64,000 bases of DNA from Pilimelia anulata. Lineage in GTDB: Bacteria; Actinomycetota; Actinomycetes; Mycobacteriales; Micromonosporaceae. The notes below the pieces were generated by a model. It had not been told where the DNA came from. It did no database searches and saw only the letters and a list, made by a program, of their open reading frames with translations. Numbering within the stretch: position 1 is the stretch's first letter; every line of letters begins with the position of its first letter. Both the position numbers and the translations under genes were made by a program. The DNA lies in the NCBI RefSeq assembly GCF_014647895.1, contig NZ_BMQB01000007.1:1-64000 (forward strand). Direction: 5' to 3'. Below are positions 34,542-42,983 of the stretch, in pieces.

Positions 34542-35723
34542 ATGCGATCAGCCGCCGCCCGAACGGCCCTCCTCGCCGCCGCGCTCCTGCTCGCCCCCAC
34601 CCCGGCCGCGGCCGCCCCCGCCGCCCCGCCGCCGACCGTGGAGGAGGCCCGCCTCGCCGAGCAGATCCCGCGCGACATCCTCCGCCGCAGCGGCTTCGAC
34701 GCCCACGCCCCGGCCCTCGACCGGGCCCTGGCGGCCGCCGCCGACCTGCCCGCCGCCCGCGCGGCCGTGCACGCCGCCGGCCGGCGGCTCTGGGCCGACG
34801 CCGTCGCCCGGGCGCAGGGCGGCGCCGGCGGCGACCTGCCGGCCGCGGACGACCGCCCGCTGTACTGGGCCCGGCTCGGCCTGACCGGCGCGGTCCGGCA
34901 GTGGCGGCCGCCGTACCCGGTCGAGCCCGCGCGGTACGACGAGCTGCTCGCCGACCTGGAGACCACCTCGCGCGGCCGGGACACCCTGCGCCCCGACCTC
35001 CCGGCCGGCACCCGGCGGGTCCTCGTCACCGGGTTCGACCCGTTCGGGCTGGACGGCGCGGTCGGCAACAGCAACCCGTCCGGGGCCGCGGCGCTGGCGC
35101 TCGACGGGGTCACCCTCGACACCCCGGCCGGCCCGGCCCGGCTGGAGACCGCGATCTTCCCCGTGCGCTGGGACGACTTCGGTGCGGGCATGGTCGAGCG
35201 GACGCTGGTGCCGTCGTTCGCCGCCGGGCCGCAGCGGGCGGACCTGTTCGTGACGGTCAGCCAGGGGCGGCCGGGGCGGTTCGACGTCGAGCGGTACAAC
35301 GCCGCGTACCGCGGCGGCCAGCCGGACAACCTGCGGGTCTCGCGCAAGGGCCTGATCCCGATCCCGGCCGGGGTGCCGACCGTCGAGCCGCAGCCGAAGC
35401 GGACGGTCACCTCGCTGCCGTACGCGGCGCTGGTGGCCGCCGGTACGAAGCCCTTCCCGGTGTACGACAACACCAGCGCGACCGACACGGTCGGCTCGGG
35501 CGGCGACTACCTCTCCAACGAGATCGCCTACCGCGCCACCCTGCTGCGCGACGCGACGCAGCTCGCGGCGCCGGGCGGGCACCTGCACACGCCGGTCCTG
35601 GCCGGCGGCGCGGGGGAGGACCCGGTGACCGGGCCGACGCTGGCCCGCAACCGGGAGACGATCCTCGGGCAGATCCGCGCGCTGCTCGGCGTCGCCCTCG
35701 GCGCGCCCGCCGCCGGCCGCTGA
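34542..35723 (+). CDS. Secreted pyroglutamyl-peptidase I-like protein with Ser in place of the catalytic Cys
   Basis: A 393-residue exported protein. The signal peptide is residues 1-25; an extra N-terminal domain (about 30-155) is not found in classical enzymes. The C15-like core then starts with RVLVTGFDPFG (159-169) and GNSNPSGAAAL. The Glu of the triad is Glu250 (RFDVERYN) and the His is His349 (HLHTP). At the nucleophile position, normally a Cys followed by Asn, the sequence is GDYLSNEIAY with Ser325. It may be a serine-dependent variant or a non-catalytic binding protein. It ends one base before the convergent MarR gene. Confidence 0.82.
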   Translation: MRSAAARTALLAAALLLAPTPAAAAPAAPPPTVEEARLAEQIPRDILRRSGFDAHAPALDRALAAAADLPAARAAVHAAGRRLWADAVARAQGGAGGDLPAADDRPLYWARLGLTGAVRQWRPPYPVEPARYDELLADLETTSRGRDTLRPDLPAGTRRVLVTGFDPFGLDGAVGNSNPSGAAALALDGVTLDTPAGPARLETAIFPVRWDDFGAGMVERTLVPSFAAGPQRADLFVTVSQGRPGRFDVERYNAAYRGGQPDNLRVSRKGLIPIPAGVPTVEPQPKRTVTSLPYAALVAAGTKPFPVYDNTSATDTVGSGGDYLSNEIAYRATLLRDATQLAAPGGHLHTPVLAGGAGEDPVTGPTLARNRETILGQIRALLGVALGAPAAGR

Positions 35724-35724
35724 G

Positions 35725-36195
35725 CTACCGCACCCCGCCGCCGAGGGACGCGACCCGCTCCAGGGTGGCGCGCATCGCGTCCCAGGCGGCCGCGCCGACC
35801 CGGTCGCGCCAGTCGGCCTCGACCTCGGCGATGAGCGCGGCCGCGGCGGCCACGACCGTGCGGCCGCGCGGCGTCGGGCGCAGGATCCGGGCCCGGCGGT
35901 CGGTCGGGTCGGCGGCGCTCTCCAGCAGGCCGAGGCGTTCGAGCGCGGTGGCGAACTCGCCGAGGGCCTGCTTGGTCATGCCCACGCGGCGGGCGAGGTC
36001 GGTCACCCGCAGGCCGTCCGGCGGGGTGAGGCTGAGCAGGCGGATCTGGGACGAGCGCAGCCCGCGCAGGTCGTCCGGGAGCCGGCCGGGCGGCGCCTGC
36101 GCGAGCCGGTCGGCGTAGTCGCGGCTGAGCGCCTGCAGCGCGTGGCCCAGCAGCAGCATCGCATGATCGGAGTACGCCCGGTTGACGTCGGTCAT
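35725..36195 (-). CDS. MarR-family transcriptional regulator
   Basis: A 156-residue winged-helix regulator. LRSSQIRLLSLTPPDGLRVT then DLARRVGMTKQALGEFATAL is the recognition region and SAADPTDRRARILRPTPRGR the wing, with the typical DxRxR motif. The ATG at 36195 fits the family start. It is divergent from a phosphotransferase gene across 60 bases containing a strong dyad, its likely binding site. It is therefore a probable ligand-responsive repressor of itself and of that gene. Confidence 0.92.
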   Translation of the reverse strand: MTDVNRAYSDHAMLLLGHALQALSRDYADRLAQAPPGRLPDDLRGLRSSQIRLLSLTPPDGLRVTDLARRVGMTKQALGEFATALERLGLLESAADPTDRRARILRPTPRGRTVVAAAAALIAEVEADWRDRVGAAAWDAMRATLERVASLGGGVR

Positions 36196-36196
36196 A

Positions 36197-36235
36197 AGGC
36201 AACCTTACTATCTCGACCAGGTGGGAAGGTAGCCT
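36197..36235. promoter_or_regulatory. Inverted-repeat operator between MarR and phosphotransferase genes
   Basis: AGGCAACCTT (36197-36206) and AAGGTAGCCT (36226-36235) are inverted copies with one mismatch, 19 bases apart. They fill the divergent spacer, as expected for a MarR operator covering both promoters. The left arm begins 2 bases from the marR start codon. Confidence 0.6.
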
Positions 36236-36255
36236 GACGAGCCGAGGAGTATGCC

Positions 36256-37419
36256 ATGGTATCGACCCCGATCGACCGGTCCGGCGTTGGCCTCGGCGCG
36301 CTGCTCGGCGTCCCGGACGCGGACGCGCCCGCCGCCCTGGCCGAGCTGGTCGGCGCGGCCCTGGGGGTCGCGCCCGACCCGGCCGCGACAGTGGTCGAGG
36401 ACGTACCGCACGAGATGGGCTCGCCGGCCACCGGCGGCGTGCACCGGATCCGCGGCGTCGACGCGGCCGGGCGGCCGTGGTCGCTGTTCTGCAAGGTCCT
36501 CCAGCACGCCCGGCACTGGCCGCTGCTGGTGCACCTGCCGCCCGCGGCGGCCGAGTGGTTCGTCGCCGACTTCCCCTGGCGCAGCGAGCTGGAACTGTGG
36601 GACCCGGTCGTCCAGGGCTCCCTGCCGACCGGCCTGCGCAGCCCGGTCCTGCACCGGGTGGTCGACCTCGGCGACGACCGCGTCGCGGTCTGGCAGGAGG
36701 ACATCCCGGTGGTACCCGCGGAGTGGGACCCGGACCGGTACGCCGACGCCGCCGAGCTGCTCGGCCGCTGGAACGCCCGCTCCACCGCGGCCGGGGTGCT
36801 CGCCGTCAACGCGTACCCGCCGTGCCACGCGCTGCGGGTGTACGCCGAGCAGGCCGTCGCCCAGCGCGGCCTCGGCCCGCTCGCCGACGACGCGCTGTGG
36901 TCCCACCCGCGGCTCGCCGCGCACGGCGACCTGCGCGCGCGCCTGCGCCGGCTCGGCGGGCACATCCCGGCGCTGCTCGACCGGCTGACCGCCCTGCCCC
37001 AGTGCCTGCCGCACGGCGACGCCAGCCCGCAGAACCTGCTGGTCGCCGCCGCCGACGGCCCGGCGCGGTTCGTCGCGATCGACCTGTCCTTCCGGACGCC
37101 GCACCCGCTCGGCTTCGACCTCGGCCAGTTGCTCGTCGGGCTCACCCACGCCGGGATCCAGCCGGCGGCGCTGCTGCCGGCGATCGCGGACACGATCCTG
37201 CCGGCGTACCGGCGCGGGCTCGCCGCCGAGGGGCTCGACGACGCGGCGGACGCGGCGGCGGAGGGGTTCGCGCTCGCGACGCTGGTGCGCAGCGGGTTCG
37301 ACGGGTTCCGGTACGACCTGATCGACAGCGCGGACCCGGCGGAGCAGCGGGTGTTCGACGAGCGGGTGGCGATGTCCCGCGCCCTCGCCGACCGAGCCGA
37401 ACCGTGGGTGACCGGCTGA
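36256..37419 (+). CDS. Phosphotransferase (APH-like kinase) family protein
   Basis: A 387-residue protein with an APH/choline-kinase fold. The catalytic loop LPHGDASPQNLLVAAADG (HGD-x-x-x-x-N, about 251-268) and the metal-binding segment AIDLSFRTPHPLGFDLGQLL (Asp in place of the DFG Asp) are clear. The N-lobe contains LFCKVLQHARHWPLLVHLPP. These enzymes phosphorylate small hydroxyl compounds, sometimes aminoglycosides, but the target cannot be deduced. GAGGAG stands 6 bases before the ATG at 36256. Divergence from a MarR gene with a shared operator suggests induction by a small molecule. Confidence 0.88.
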   Translation: MVSTPIDRSGVGLGALLGVPDADAPAALAELVGAALGVAPDPAATVVEDVPHEMGSPATGGVHRIRGVDAAGRPWSLFCKVLQHARHWPLLVHLPPAAAEWFVADFPWRSELELWDPVVQGSLPTGLRSPVLHRVVDLGDDRVAVWQEDIPVVPAEWDPDRYADAAELLGRWNARSTAAGVLAVNAYPPCHALRVYAEQAVAQRGLGPLADDALWSHPRLAAHGDLRARLRRLGGHIPALLDRLTALPQCLPHGDASPQNLLVAAADGPARFVAIDLSFRTPHPLGFDLGQLLVGLTHAGIQPAALLPAIADTILPAYRRGLAAEGLDDAADAAAEGFALATLVRSGFDGFRYDLIDSADPAEQRVFDERVAMSRALADRAEPWVTG

Positions 37420-37492
37420 GTCCGATCAGGAGGGCGGCGGCGCCGTCCGCCGCGGGAGAGCCGGCCGTGTCGGCAGCAGGTCGCCCCCTGAC

Positions 37493-40327
37493 TCACAGGT
37501 CGTGCAGGATCACCGGGACGTCGTGCCGGGAGTCCACGCCCAGCTTGTGCAGTACCCGCCCGACGTGCAGCTCCGCCGTCCGCGGCGACACGTACAGCTC
37601 CGCCGCGATCCCCCGGTTGCTCCGCCCCGCCGTCAGCAGCCGGGCCACCGCCACCTCCCGCGGCGACAGCGCCCACCCGTGCCCCGGCCGCCCCCGCCCG
37701 CCCGGCTCGGCCGCGCGCAGTGTCCGCAGCGCCGCCCCGCAGCGGGCCGCGTCCACCGGCGCGCCCAGCGCGGTGTGGGTGTCGACGAGTTCGGCCAGGG
37801 CGTACGACGCCGCGGCGGTGTCGGCCGGCGCCGCCGCGGTCGCGGCCCACTCGGCGGTCAGCGCCGCGTAGTACGGGCAGCCGAGGTCGCGGTACGCGGT
37901 CCGGGCCGTGCGGAAGTGCGCGGCGGCCCCGGCGGCGTCGCCGCGGTGGGCGGCGAGCTGGCCGCGGCCGGCGGCCAGGGCGGCGGTGACCAGCGGGGCC
38001 GCGACGGTGCGGGCGCCGCGTTCGGCGTCGGCGAGCAGGCGGGCGGCGGTCTCCGGGCGGTCGGCGGCGAGCTGGGCGGCGAGGGCGGCGGGCAGGAGTT
38101 CGCCGGCCCACGCCCACACGCCCTTGTGCCGCAGCAGTGCCGCGCCGCGGTCGGCGTCGGCGGCGGCCGGGGTGGCGTCGCCGGCGGCGAGGCGGACGCG
38201 GATCAGGCCGGCGATGGCGCTCAGCGCCACCGGGGCGATGGCCTCGGCGGGGTCGGCGGCGCCGACGGCGGTGAAGTGGGCGACGGCCTCGTCGGCGGCG
38301 CCGGTGACGGTGGCGAGCCAGCCGGCGACCAGGCGCAGCTCGCTGGCGAGCTGCCGGACGTCGCGGTGCTCGTCGGCGAGGTCGGCGGCGCGGCGGGCCA
38401 GGCCCGCCCAGCGGCCGGCGAACCAGTCCAGCCGCATCTCGATGGAGACGGCGTTGAGGTGGTCGAACGGGATGTCCGCGCCGCGGGCCCAGTCGGCGCC
38501 GGTGCGCAGCAGCGTGCGGGCGCGGGCGAACCGGCCGATGTTGGCGCAGGCGTCGGCGACGTTGTAGTACATCCTGGACACCTCGCGGCGGGCCGGCATC
38601 GCGGTGACCGCCGGGCGGAGGGCCACCGCCTCGGCGTACGCGGCGGGGTCGCCGACGAGGATCCGGGAGCTGAGGGTGCTGGCCCGCAGGGAGTGCCGCT
38701 GCTCCTCGTCGGCCGCGGCGGCCAGGTGGGCGTCGGCCCGGGCGGTCCACGCGGCCAGCTCGGCCAGCGGGGTGATCGCGTCCACCGGGCTGGCCAGGAC
38801 GACCACGGCGCGGGCGGCGAGGTCCGGCCGGTCGGCCAGCTCGTCGGCGGCCCGCTCCAGCTCCGCCCGCGCGGCCCGGGCGGCGCCCGGCTGGCGGAAC
38901 AGCAGCAGCCCGTGGAACAGCCGCAGGTGCGCCCGTGCGCCCGCCGACAGCCGGGGGTCGCGCAGCAGCGCGGCGAGGACGGCCAGCGAGTCGCGCTGGT
39001 CGGTGTTGTACTGCGCGACCCGGCCCACCCGGACCGCCAGCCGGTCCAGGTCGGCCGGCGGCAGGCCGGGCTCGGCGAGCAGCCGGTGCAGCAGGTCCGC
39101 GGCGGTGGTGGCGTCCGTGCGCGCGGCGGCCCGGTCGGCGGCGGCCACGCCGTACCGCAGCCAGTCCGCGCGCCGCCCGGCCAGCCGGCTGTGCTCGGCG
39201 AGCGGGACCAGCGGCCGCGGCTCGTCGGCGGCGAGCAGGTCGGCGGCGCGGCCGTGCAGGTGCCGGCGCTCGGGGCCGGTCAGGGCGGCCCGGGCGGCCT
39301 CGCGGGCCAGCGCGTGCCGGAAGTCGAGCAGCCCGTCGGGGCGGTCGACCAGCAGGTCGTGCGCCAGCGCGCCGGCGACCGCCGCCGGCGCCTCGGCGGG
39401 CGGCAGGTCGACCAGGACCGCCAGCCGCTCGGCCGGCGCCGGTACGCCGAGGACCGCCGCCGCCCCGGCCAGCCGGCCCGCCGCGGCGGGCGCGGCGCCG
39501 AGCCGCTCGGCCATGGCCTCGCGCAGCAGGACCGGGACGGCCGCTCCGGCCAGCAGCCGGCGGGCGGCGGCGCCGTCGGCGCGCGCGGCGGCGGCCGGGT
39601 CGGGCAGGGACCGCAGCGCCTCCTCGACGACGAACGGGATGCCGGCGGTCCGCTCGTGCAGGCGGTCGGCGAAGCCGGCCGACACCCCGGCGCCGCCGAG
39701 CAGGCCGGCGGCCAGCTCGCGGACGCCGTCCGGGGTGAGCGGGGCCAGCGCGAGCGGCAGGCTGCGCACGCCGGGCCGCGGCCGGTACGCGCCGCCCAGC
39801 GGCAGCCCGCCCGGCCGGTGGGTGAGCAGCAGGGTGAGCCCCGGCGGCGGGTCGGCGGCGACGAAGCGCAGCAGCTCGCGGGTGCCCTCGTCGGCCCAGT
39901 GCAGGTCCTCGACGACGAGCAGCGCGCGGCCGCAGGCGGCCAGCACCTCGCGGGCGGCGCGCAGCACGCGGTGCCGGTCCCGGCCGCCCGGCCCGTCCGG
40001 CAGGTGCGGGGACAACTCGGGCACCAGGTCGCGCAGCACCGCGGCCGCGGGGGTGAGACCCGCGGGGTCCAGCGCGGCGCCGGCGCCGCGCAGGGCGTCG
40101 ACGATCGCGCCGTACGGGTACGGCTCGCGCGCCGGGTGGCAGGCGCCGGCGAGCACCGCCGCGCCGGCGAGGTCGGGGTGGTCGAGCAGCTCCAGGACGA
40201 GCCGGGTCTTGCCCACGCCCGCCTCCCCGGCGAGCAGGATCACCGCCGGCGGCGCGGCCGCGGCGGTGCGCAGGGCGCGCAGCTCGGCGGCGCGGCCCAC
40301 CAGCGCCGGCGCGCGCACCCCGCCCAT
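37493..40327 (-). CDS. Large LuxR-family (LAL) ATP-binding transcriptional regulator
   Basis: A 944-residue regulator. The N-terminal AAA-type ATPase has Walker A GEAGVGKT at 34-41 and a Walker B near ALLVVEDLHWADEGTREL. The middle is a long Ala-rich helical TPR-like region (RMYYNVADACANIGRFARAR, LVAGWLATVTGAADEAVAHF). The C-terminus is a LuxR helix-turn-helix (LSPREVAVARLLTAGRSNRG, SPRTAELHVGRVLHKLGVDS). Start: the ATG at 40327 follows GGGAGG by 5 bases and directly precedes APALVGRAAELRAL; the frame is open further upstream but without family likeness. LAL proteins often activate secondary-metabolite or catabolic genes; the target is not evident here. Confidence 0.93.
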   Translation of the reverse strand: MGGVRAPALVGRAAELRALRTAAAAPPAVILLAGEAGVGKTRLVLELLDHPDLAGAAVLAGACHPAREPYPYGAIVDALRGAGAALDPAGLTPAAAVLRDLVPELSPHLPDGPGGRDRHRVLRAAREVLAACGRALLVVEDLHWADEGTRELLRFVAADPPPGLTLLLTHRPGGLPLGGAYRPRPGVRSLPLALAPLTPDGVRELAAGLLGGAGVSAGFADRLHERTAGIPFVVEEALRSLPDPAAAARADGAAARRLLAGAAVPVLLREAMAERLGAAPAAAGRLAGAAAVLGVPAPAERLAVLVDLPPAEAPAAVAGALAHDLLVDRPDGLLDFRHALAREAARAALTGPERRHLHGRAADLLAADEPRPLVPLAEHSRLAGRRADWLRYGVAAADRAAARTDATTAADLLHRLLAEPGLPPADLDRLAVRVGRVAQYNTDQRDSLAVLAALLRDPRLSAGARAHLRLFHGLLLFRQPGAARAARAELERAADELADRPDLAARAVVVLASPVDAITPLAELAAWTARADAHLAAAADEEQRHSLRASTLSSRILVGDPAAYAEAVALRPAVTAMPARREVSRMYYNVADACANIGRFARARTLLRTGADWARGADIPFDHLNAVSIEMRLDWFAGRWAGLARRAADLADEHRDVRQLASELRLVAGWLATVTGAADEAVAHFTAVGAADPAEAIAPVALSAIAGLIRVRLAAGDATPAAADADRGAALLRHKGVWAWAGELLPAALAAQLAADRPETAARLLADAERGARTVAAPLVTAALAAGRGQLAAHRGDAAGAAAHFRTARTAYRDLGCPYYAALTAEWAATAAAPADTAAASYALAELVDTHTALGAPVDAARCGAALRTLRAAEPGGRGRPGHGWALSPREVAVARLLTAGRSNRGIAAELYVSPRTAELHVGRVLHKLGVDSRHDVPVILHDL

Positions 40328-40626
40328 CGCACCTCCCGCTGCCCGTACCCGCCGGGGTGGGCCAGCGTACGGGCGGGGGCCGGCGGCGACCAGCGGCTCC
40401 GCCGATCGGCCGAGCATGGCGTGCGCCCGGCCGAGCGCGCCTCCGCCGCCCGGCCGACGCCGCCGCGGGGTACGTAGCCGGCGGCTCTTAAACACGTACT
40501 CGCCGACCTTGTCGCCCCGCCGCGGGCAGTGAACCATTCCGATACGTCATCCACCATCGGGACGGTCGGCCCGGGCGCCCGTCCTGCCGACCGGCCGCGG
40601 CCCGAACCGCGGCGGGAAGCGAAGAC

Positions 40627-41348
40627 ATGACCAGCAGTAGCCGAGCGGCGGCCCTCGCCGCCGCGCTCGCGGCCACGGCTGTCCTGACCACGGCCACCCG
40701 GGCCGCCGCCGACACGACCCCGCCGCCGGAGCCGGGCCGCGGGGTCATCGACGGCAACGACCACGACCGGGAGGCCCCCGGGCGGCCCGGCTGTACCGCA
40801 ACGGCAAGGAGAACTGCTCGGCGTCGATCACCGCGGCGCAGTACATCCTCACCGCGAAGCACTGTGTGGGGGGATCGTTGGCGTTCCGCATCGGCAGCAC
40901 CGACCGGTACGCCGGCGGGTGGGTCGCCAACGGCACCCGCACCACCACGCACCCGTCGGCCGACCCGGCGATCGTCCAGCTCGACCGGGCGGTGGACACC
41001 GGGTTCTCGCCGCCGGGGTCGGGCGGGGACGTGTACAACGGCCGGTACGTCTCCGTCTTCGGCCGGGGCGCCACCTGCACCGACCAGGCCGAGATCAACT
41101 GCCGGTCCCGGTACCCGGGGTACGCCCGGATGCGGGTGACCGGCACCAACGGCCGCGACCACCGCGGCGGCGCCGCCGTCGAGGCGACCCACCACGACGG
41201 CGTGGCGGCCGGCGGCGACTCGGGTGGCCCGATGTTCGCCCGCGGCAAGCAGGTCGGCGCGGCCTCGACCAGCGACCGGAAGAGCTACGTCGCGTACACG
41301 AACATCACCCGGTACCGAAGCTGGATCCGCGGCATCGCCGGCGTGTGA
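40627..41348 (+). pseudogene. Secreted S1-family serine protease with one frameshift
   Basis: The first frame encodes a signal peptide and start (MTSSSRAAALAAALAATAVL ... GVIDGNDHDREAP). Within a GC-homopolymer run near 40780 the match moves one frame: RLYRNGKENCSASITAAQYI, LTAKHC (catalytic His), SADPAIVQLDRAVDTGF (Asp) and AAGGDSGGPMFARGKQVGAA (Ser), ending at 41348. The residue six before the Ser is Val, so if active it would not have trypsin specificity. Everything else is intact, so a sequence error is a real alternative to gene death. It faces the LPMO gene with a bidirectional terminator between. Confidence 0.75.
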
Positions 41349-41362
41349 TCCGACCCGGACGC

Positions 41363-41398
41363 GGCCCGGCGGCACTCGGGGTGGAGTGCCGCCGGGCC
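41363..41398. terminator. Bidirectional terminator between S1 protease and LPMO genes
   Basis: Perfect 15-base arms GGCCCGGCGGCACTC (41363-41377) and GAGTGCCGCCGGGCC (41384-41398) with a 6-base loop lie between two convergent genes. Confidence 0.75.
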
Positions 41399-41476
41399 GT
41401 CGCACGCGCGGAAGGGGCCCCGGGGGCCGGGGTCGCGCGGTCCACCCACCAGCGGCCCCGGCCCCCCGGGCTCCTG

Positions 41477-42073
41477 TCAGTGGTGGTGGTGCGCGGGCCC
41501 GGCGAGCGCGGCGGCCCGGGCCAGCGCGGCCTCGGCGGCGTTGGCGCTGCGCGGCTCGGGGGCGCCGCCGACCTCCAGGTCGACGCAGTTGTAGAACGCC
41601 ATGTCGGTGTCGGCGATGTTCCACCGGGCGAGCAGCTTGACCCGGCCGCTGTGCCCGCTCAGGTCGACCGTGTGGGTCACCTTCGCGCCGGGCACCCTGC
41701 CCTTGTCCACGAAGTGCGCGACGCGGGTGCCGCCGATGAGGTACTCCCAGTCCCGGGTGGAGTGCGGCACCGGGATGCTCCAGGTGAACTGCACCGCGCC
41801 GCCGACCCTGGTGGCGGGCCAGTCGCGGGTCTCGTCGTCCAGCTCGCGGAACCGGCTGCCGCCGCTGCACTTCGTCGAGCCCTTGAGCGCCTCGACGCTC
41901 CACGGCTCCCAGATGACCTCGCCGCAGCTCTCGATCTTGTTGGCGGCGCAGTACGCCTGCCTGCTCTGCGGTGTCGAGATGTAGCCGTGCGCGGCGGCCG
42001 GCGCCGCCGTGACCAGCAGGGACGCCAGCACGGTCGCGGCCGTGAGCAGCGGCAGGGTGATGAGTCGCCTCAT
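41477..42073 (-). CDS. AA10 lytic polysaccharide monooxygenase (chitin-binding type)
   Basis: A 198-residue exported copper enzyme. Signal peptidase cleavage after AAA exposes His29 (HGYISTP), the N-terminal His of the copper histidine brace. The second brace His is His105 in PHSTRDWEYLI, and the axial aromatic is Phe161 in AFYNCVDLEV. Single-domain AA10 enzymes oxidatively cut crystalline chitin or cellulose; the GH18 chitinase nearby suggests chitin. The protein ends in four consecutive His residues (GPAHHHH), a natural metal-binding tail. It lies 79 bases downstream of the dioxygenase gene on the same strand and probably shares its DasR-box promoter. Confidence 0.93.
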   Translation of the reverse strand: MRRLITLPLLTAATVLASLLVTAAPAAAHGYISTPQSRQAYCAANKIESCGEVIWEPWSVEALKGSTKCSGGSRFRELDDETRDWPATRVGGAVQFTWSIPVPHSTRDWEYLIGGTRVAHFVDKGRVPGAKVTHTVDLSGHSGRVKLLARWNIADTDMAFYNCVDLEVGGAPEPRSANAAEAALARAAALAGPAHHHH

Positions 42074-42152
42074 GCGGTTCTCCTCGCGGGGGTTCGGGCG
42101 ACGGCGATCGGTCCGCCCGGCAGGTCCGGGCCGATCGCCGTCGCCGGCTCGG

Positions 42153-42917
42153 TCAGGTCGGCACGGTGAAGACGGCCACCGCGCGCCAGCCGTCGGCCTC
42201 CCGGGTGACCTTCATGATTCCCTCGGGCAGGAAGATGGAGTCCTGCTCGTTGCGGGTGCGGTTGCCCTTGTGCTCGGTGTACGGCGCCTCGGCGTGCACC
42301 GAGCTGTTCAGGGTCTCGTCGAAGTACGTCTGGGTGGTCAGGACGCGTCGCTTGTTGACGTGGAACATGTTGTGGATGTGCACGCACCGGCCCGGGTACC
42401 AGCCCGGCCAGATCGTGACGAACTCGACGGCGCCGTTGGCGTCGGTGACCTGGGCGCCGCGCAGGTAGCGGGTGGGGGTCTGCGGGTCGGTGGCGGGGAA
42501 GGGCCCGACCCGGGCCCTGTCGAAGCCGGAGTACGCGCCCATGTGGTCGCAGTGCCAGATCTCGGCGACGGCGTTGGGGATGGGGTTGCAGTTGCGGTCC
42601 TGGACCTTGATCGCCACGCGCAGCAGCGTGCCCCGCTTGTCCTCGCGGATGTCGCTGCGGATCTTCTTGGCGTCGAACCAGTACGGGCCCTCCATGGCGG
42701 CCTTGGTGAGCTGGCAGGCGCCGACGCCGTCGAAGACGGCGGGGTCGATCCGGGCGTCGAGCGGCCGGACGGGCACCTGCCCGCCGTCGACCGACCGCGC
42801 GGTGGCGCTGCCGGTGCTCGCCGCCGCGATCAGCGCGCCGAAGCCGACCGAGCCGGCCCCGGCGATGATCCGCCGGCGGCTGACGCGCTGCCCTTCATGG
42901 TCATCGTGCTCGTGCAT
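42153..42917 (-). CDS. Tat-exported intradiol ring-cleavage dioxygenase-like protein
   Basis: A 254-residue protein with a twin-arginine signal (SRRRIIAGAGSVGFGALIAA). The intradiol dioxygenase fold is marked by AAMEGPYWFDAKKI, AVAEIWHCDHMGAYSGFD and WPGWYPGRCVHIHNM, which supply the Tyr and His-x-His ligands for non-haem Fe(III). Secreted members of this family in Streptomyces act on catechols from plant or aromatic material; the exact substrate is unknown. AGGGAG precedes the ATG at 42917. A near-consensus DasR box lies between its -35 and -10 elements. It is followed by the LPMO gene, suggesting linked oxidative attack on biomass. Confidence 0.9.
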   Translation of the reverse strand: MHEHDDHEGQRVSRRRIIAGAGSVGFGALIAAASTGSATARSVDGGQVPVRPLDARIDPAVFDGVGACQLTKAAMEGPYWFDAKKIRSDIREDKRGTLLRVAIKVQDRNCNPIPNAVAEIWHCDHMGAYSGFDRARVGPFPATDPQTPTRYLRGAQVTDANGAVEFVTIWPGWYPGRCVHIHNMFHVNKRRVLTTQTYFDETLNSSVHAEAPYTEHKGNRTRNEQDSIFLPEGIMKVTREADGWRAVAVFTVPT

Positions 42918-42953
42918 CTGACCTACTCCCTACAAATTTGGCGGTTAGCCGAG

Positions 42954-42983
42954 AACGTAGAGCAGGTCTAGACCACTGTGCAA
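42954..42983 (-). promoter_or_regulatory. Promoter with embedded DasR-type box (dre)
   Basis: On the minus strand TTGCAC (-35, 42978-42983) and TACGTT (-10, 42954-42959) are 18 bases apart. The spacer holds AGTGGTCTAGACCTGC (42962-42977), matching 13 of 16 positions of the DasR consensus AGTGGTCTAGACCACT, with a perfect GGTCTAGACC core. DasR bound there would block RNA polymerase until released by phosphorylated aminosugars. It is 37 bases from the dioxygenase start. Confidence 0.75.

Noticed and set aside
37493..40537. Upstream start of the LAL regulator at 40537
   Set aside because: The first 70 residues in that frame are Arg/Pro-rich and unlike the family, while 40327 has a good ribosome binding site.
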